Source: JACDAN01 sp035776735 (GTDB lineage: Bacteria > Actinomycetota > Thermoleophilia > Gaiellales > Gaiellaceae). Taken from it: 7,328 nt of DNA. Positions 4,768-7,328 of this stretch are shown in pieces; the stretch's first letter is position 1; each line of letters begins with the position of its first letter. Location: contig DASSSO010000082.1 of NCBI GenBank assembly GCA_035776735.1, positions 1 to 7,328 on the forward strand, read 5' to 3'. Position numbers and translations under genes: made by a program. The notes under the pieces are model-generated. The model was not told the origin of the DNA. It saw nothing but the letters and a program-made list of their open reading frames with translations, and did not search any database.

Positions 4768-5159
4768 AAGCGATGCTCTCCACGGACGGCGGCGCCCGTG
4801 GGAACCCCGGCCCCGCCGCGTACGGCTACGTGCTCGAGACGGAGGACGGTCATGTCCTCGCCGCGCACGGCGAGGCGATCGGCGTGGCGACGAACAACGT
4901 CGCCGAGTACCGGGGCCTCATCGCCGGCATCGAAAAAGCGGCCGAGCTGGGCGTGGACGACCTCGAGGTCGTCTCCGACTCCGAGCTGCTCGTCAAGCAG
5001 ATGCGCGGCGAGTACAAGGTCAAGAACGCAGCGCTCAGGGAGCTCCACGACGAGGCGGGACGGCTCGCCCGTCGGCTGCGCCGGGTCGCCTACACGGCCG
5101 TCCCGCGCGAGCACAACGAGCTCGCCGACCGCCTCGTCAACGAGGCGCTGGACGCCTAG
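4764..5159 (+). CDS. Ribonuclease HI-family protein
   Basis: The protein cleaves the RNA strand of RNA-DNA hybrids, as after primer synthesis or at R-loops. The four catalytic acids are all present in the proper order: Asp8 in STDGGARGNPGPAAYG, Glu48 in TNNVAEYRGLIAGI, Asp72 in VVSDSELLVKQM and Asp122 in EHNELADRLVNEA. With 131 residues it is a single domain of the RVT_3 type, similar to the N-terminal half of the two-domain RNase H/phosphatase proteins of mycobacteria but without the phosphatase. The start is GTG at 4764, sharing GTGA with the upstream stop; ATG at 4773 is an alternative that would remove three residues. There is no Shine-Dalgarno, so translation probably depends on coupling. 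It is the last gene of the dehydrogenase operon. Confidence 0.94.
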   Translation: MKAMLSTDGGARGNPGPAAYGYVLETEDGHVLAAHGEAIGVATNNVAEYRGLIAGIEKAAELGVDDLEVVSDSELLVKQMRGEYKVKNAALRELHDEAGRLARRLRRVAYTAVPREHNELADRLVNEALDA

Positions 5160-5229
5160 AGCAGACCGTTCGCGCACCTACCCCTTGGTCGAGAGAACCC
5201 ACTCCTTCGAGGTGTGTCGCCGCGCCCGT

Positions 5230-5304
5230 AGGCGAATAACTTCGGCCTGAGGAAGTCCAAGCGGCACGTCGCGGACGGCGCGACGGGGCCTCCAACAGGG
5301 GGAG
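5230..5304 (+). promoter_or_regulatory. Structured 5' leader of the secreted-protein gene, including its ribosome-binding site
   Basis: Three stem-loops can form in the 81 bases before the GTG. The first pairs AGGC and GAA (5230-5236) with TTC and GCCT (5241-5248), around TAAC, with one bulged G. The second is a perfect 7-bp stem, CGTCGCG (5267-5273) with CGCGACG (5279-5285), loop GACGG. The third pairs CCTCC (5289-5293) with GGGGG (5298-5302) around AACA, with one G-U pair, and would hide the Shine-Dalgarno GGGGGAG (5298-5304). I found no match to a known riboswitch class. TAACTT at 5237-5242 could instead be a -10 box, though no -35 is evident. Confidence 0.35.
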
Positions 5305-5310
5305 ACGGCA

Positions 5311-7328
5311 GTGCCAATCAATCGAAGTGCGGGCCAACGGCGCCTGCTGAGATTTCTACTCGCTGCGGCTGCGATCGTCGTAGTCGCGCTCACGCCTATC
5401 GTTGCCAACGCTGTCCACAACGAGGGGCTCTTCGAGCTCGAGGGGAACATCGCGGACGACGCGGGCGTGCCGGGGCATGACTGGTCGGCCGTGAACACTG
5501 GTGTCTTCTCGGGAGGCACGGCACCCGTCGCGACGGCGTTCATCGCCGACGGATTCAACGGGGTCAACGACACGATTTACTTCGGTGGCGGCTCTCAGAA
5601 CAACAACGACATTCCGAGCTGGCAGTGGTCCTGCGGGAGCGTCTCCACGAAGAGCGACATCGAGCACGCGTTCGCGTCTGCCTACATCCAGGACGACGAG
5701 CTGTTCCTCTACTTCGGCGCCGACCGGTACGACCCCACGGGCGGCACCACGAACGTCGGCTTCTGGTTCCTCCAGGACGGCGGTGCCCTGCAGGGCGGCA
5801 GCGGCTGCCCTGACGCCAACCCGGCGGCCAATACGTTCTCCGGTCAGCACGTGGACGGTGACCTCTTCGTCTTCGCCGAGTTCAACGGCGGTGGAGGCGA
5901 CTCCGCCGTGAGCATCTACGAATGGTCGGGCGGCGGCCTCAACCTCCTGGCGACGAAGACCTCGGGCTCGTTCTGCAATGGCGACGACAGCATCTGCGCC
6001 TTCACGAACGACGAGACGATCGACTCGACCTGGACCTACAGCGACAACCAGGGCTCGAGTGCCGACGGACAGATCCTCCAGGGCGGCTTCGTCGAGGGCG
6101 GCATCAACCTGAGCTCGATCTACAGTGGCCTCGGCAAGGAGCTCCCCTGCGTGAACCGCTTCCTCGCACAGACGGGCAGCTCGCATCCGGACACGGGTGT
6201 GCTCGAAGACTTCGCCGGCGGCTCCTTCAACGTCTGCTCGAAGCTGATCGTCGACAAGGTCGCTCCCAGCGGTGACCAGACGGCGTTCCCGTTCGCCGTC
6301 AGCGGCCCCAACGGCTACTCCGATTCGTTCCAGCTGGCGGATGCCGACGCGCCGCACGACAGCGGCCAGATCAAGTCCGGCACGTACCAGGTGAGCGAGA
6401 CGCCGGGCAACCCGGCGGTCTGGAACGCGCCGTCGGTCGCCTGTGAGGATCAGGGCTCGAACGAGGTGGCCTACGAGGACGGTGCCGTCGGCATCGCGCC
6501 CGGCGCGACCGTGACCTGCACGTTCACGAACACGAAGAAGCCGCAGCTGACGGTGGTCAAGAAGATCGTCGGCGGCAACGGCACCACAGACGCATTCGAC
6601 GTGAAGGTCGACGGCGCGACAAAGATCGACGACGCGACGAGCACGGACCCTGCGGGGACGAGCTTCGGTCCGTTCTCCGTCACGGCTGGCGCGCACGTGG
6701 TGTCCGAGACGCTCGGCGACGGCTCGACGGCGGTCAGCCCGTCCGACTGGAGCGTGAGCTTCAGTGGCGACTGCGCTGCGAACGGAGAGGTGAGCGTCCA
6801 GAACGACGAGTCGAAGAGCTGCACGATTACCAACTCGAAGCGGCCGAAGCTCAAGGTCGTGAAGAAAATCGAGGGCGGCGACGGCTCGACGTTCGACATC
6901 TTCGTGGGCGCGACGCAGGTGCTCGACGACGCCGAGGACGGGGCGAGCAACGAGCGCGCCTACGCGCCGGGTTTGTACTCGGTCACCGAGAACTTCGGCG
7001 ACGGGTCCTCGATCGGCTCCGACTGGACCGTCGTCTTCAGCGGTGATTGCGACCAGAACGGCAGCGTCTCGCTTGCGTACGGCGATGCGAAGACTTGCAC
7101 GATCACGAACAAGCGGAAGCCGAAGTTGACGGTGGTGAAGGTGATCGAGGGCGGCAACGGTGCCTCCTTCGACCTCAAGGTGAACGACTCGACCGTGCTC
7201 GACGATGTCGGCGGCTCGGGCGGCCAGGTGACGAACACCTACCCGGTCGACACCGCATACAGCGTCTCGGAGACGCTGGGCAACGGCGACCCCGTCGACC
7301 CCGCGGTGTGGGAGACGAGCGAAAGTGC
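5311..7328 (+). CDS. Large secreted surface protein with tandem SpaA/CnaB-like repeats (3' end outside window)
   Basis: The frame runs 672 codons from GTG to the right edge without a stop. GGGGGAG lies 6 bases before the GTG. Residues 1-34 are a Sec-type signal peptide: basic start (RSAGQRR), hydrophobic core (LLRFLLAAAAIVVVALTPI) and cleavage site VANA before Val35. Residues 35-310 form an extracellular domain with the stretches KSDIEHAFASAY, YFGADR, NVGFWFLQD, GDLFVF, EGGINLSS and FLAQTGSS, and six cysteines; I recognise this as a widespread unnamed domain of actinobacterial exported proteins. From residue 312 at least four tandem repeats of about 92-101 residues follow, of the SpaA/CnaB (prealbumin-like) type, ending in CTITN or CTFTN. 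Such repeats form stiff stalks on cell surfaces. Sorting motif or membrane anchor, if any, is beyond the window. Third positions are slightly less GC-rich than in the housekeeping genes. Adhesion or matrix binding is inferred. Confidence 0.92.
   Translation, partial: MPINRSAGQRRLLRFLLAAAAIVVVALTPIVANAVHNEGLFELEGNIADDAGVPGHDWSAVNTGVFSGGTAPVATAFIADGFNGVNDTIYFGGGSQNNNDIPSWQWSCGSVSTKSDIEHAFASAYIQDDELFLYFGADRYDPTGGTTNVGFWFLQDGGALQGGSGCPDANPAANTFSGQHVDGDLFVFAEFNGGGGDSAVSIYEWSGGGLNLLATKTSGSFCNGDDSICAFTNDETIDSTWTYSDNQGSSADGQILQGGFVEGGINLSSIYSGLGKELPCVNRFLAQTGSSHPDTGVLEDFAGGSFNVCSKLIVDKVAPSGDQTAFPFAVSGPNGYSDSFQLADADAPHDSGQIKSGTYQVSETPGNPAVWNAPSVACEDQGSNEVAYEDGAVGIAPGATVTCTFTNTKKPQLTVVKKIVGGNGTTDAFDVKVDGATKIDDATSTDPAGTSFGPFSVTAGAHVVSETLGDGSTAVSPSDWSVSFSGDCAANGEVSVQNDESKSCTITNSKRPKLKVVKKIEGGDGSTFDIFVGATQVLDDAEDGASNERAYAPGLYSVTENFGDGSSIGSDWTVVFSGDCDQNGSVSLAYGDAKTCTITNKRKPKLTVVKVIEGGNGASFDLKVNDSTVLDDVGGSGGQVTNTYPVDTAYSVSETLGNGDPVDPAVWETSES
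6244..7328 (+). repeat. Four or more tandem protein-domain repeats within the secreted protein
   Basis: Repeat units begin at 6244 (residue 312), 6547 (413), 6850 (514) and 7126 (606), giving lengths of 101, 101 and 92 residues; the fourth is cut by the window edge. Units 2 to 4 open with nearly the same words (LTVVKK, LKVVKK, LTVVKV, then I-x-GG-N/D-G). All units share a central V-S/T-E, and complete units end in C-T-I/F-T-N followed by a Lys/Pro-rich linker. Unit 1 is the most diverged. Similarity is also visible at DNA level in the opening segments. Confidence 0.85.

Noticed and set aside
5160..5310. Known riboswitch (cyclic-di-GMP, cyclic-di-AMP or cobalamin type) before the surface-protein gene
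   Set aside because: I compared the conserved core sequences I remember and found no match. Only generic stem-loops are supported.
5356..6696. 446-codon open frame on the minus strand
   Set aside because: It lies antisense to the signal-peptide-bearing surface protein, whose recognisable domains and repeats prove the plus strand. Its product is an Arg/Val/Ala-rich string without motifs, typical of antisense frames in GC-rich genes.
6244..7328. CRISPR array or other nucleotide repeat
   Set aside because: The periodicity is about 280-300 bases, stays in frame and encodes protein domains with diverged DNA, so it is a protein repeat.

Overview
The window is GC-rich DNA whose genes use G or C at almost every third codon position, so it most likely comes from a high-GC actinobacterium. 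The class Thermoleophilia (Gaiella/Solirubrobacter relatives) is my best guess. It rests on the EF-G-2-like elongation factor tail, on several small unnamed proteins that resemble ones I associate with that class, and on starts that sit 8 to 10 bases after a TAnnnT box, as on leaderless mRNAs. This placement is inferred from pattern recognition, not from a search.

Layout. Bases 1-454 are the C-terminal end of an EF-G-type translation factor. A 63-residue charged protein probably overlaps its stop (451-642), and a block of three adjacent hairpins (645-701) ends that transcript. On the minus strand a two-gene unit follows: a PadR-family repressor (1466 down to 1083), then a 64-residue basic/coiled-coil protein (1080 down to 886) translated from a strong Shine-Dalgarno. 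A hairpin at 855-874 can end it. Divergently, a leaderless promoter drives an unnamed zinc-ribbon protein (1541-2152).

An unusual 211-base gap (2153-2363) carries a second copy of the same TAAGAT-N8-ATG start signal, a possible 57-residue leader ORF with atypical codons, and a good hairpin. Then comes a plus-strand cluster: a 71-residue protein with a repeated DRR motif (2364-2579), an ALDH7-like aldehyde dehydrogenase (2593-4092), a one-domain cupin (4095-4451), a stand-alone YqfO/NIF3-insert-type domain (4459-4767) and an RNase HI-family protein (4764-5159). The last four genes are 2 or 7 bases apart or overlap by 4, so they are almost certainly one operon, although no single pathway links them.

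The rest (5311 to the right edge, 672 codons with no stop) is one large secreted protein. It has a Sec-type signal peptide, a roughly 275-residue extracellular domain and at least four tandem beta-sandwich repeats of the SpaA/CnaB (prealbumin-like) type. Each complete repeat keeps a Lys, a Glu, a pair of Cys and an Asn in equivalent places, which suggests isopeptide and disulfide cross-links in a cell-surface stalk. Its 5' leader can fold into several hairpins, one covering the ribosome-binding site. The gene is easy to miss because it is open at the window edge and a 446-codon antisense frame lies opposite it. I see no tRNA, rRNA, CRISPR array, insertion sequence or phage gene.
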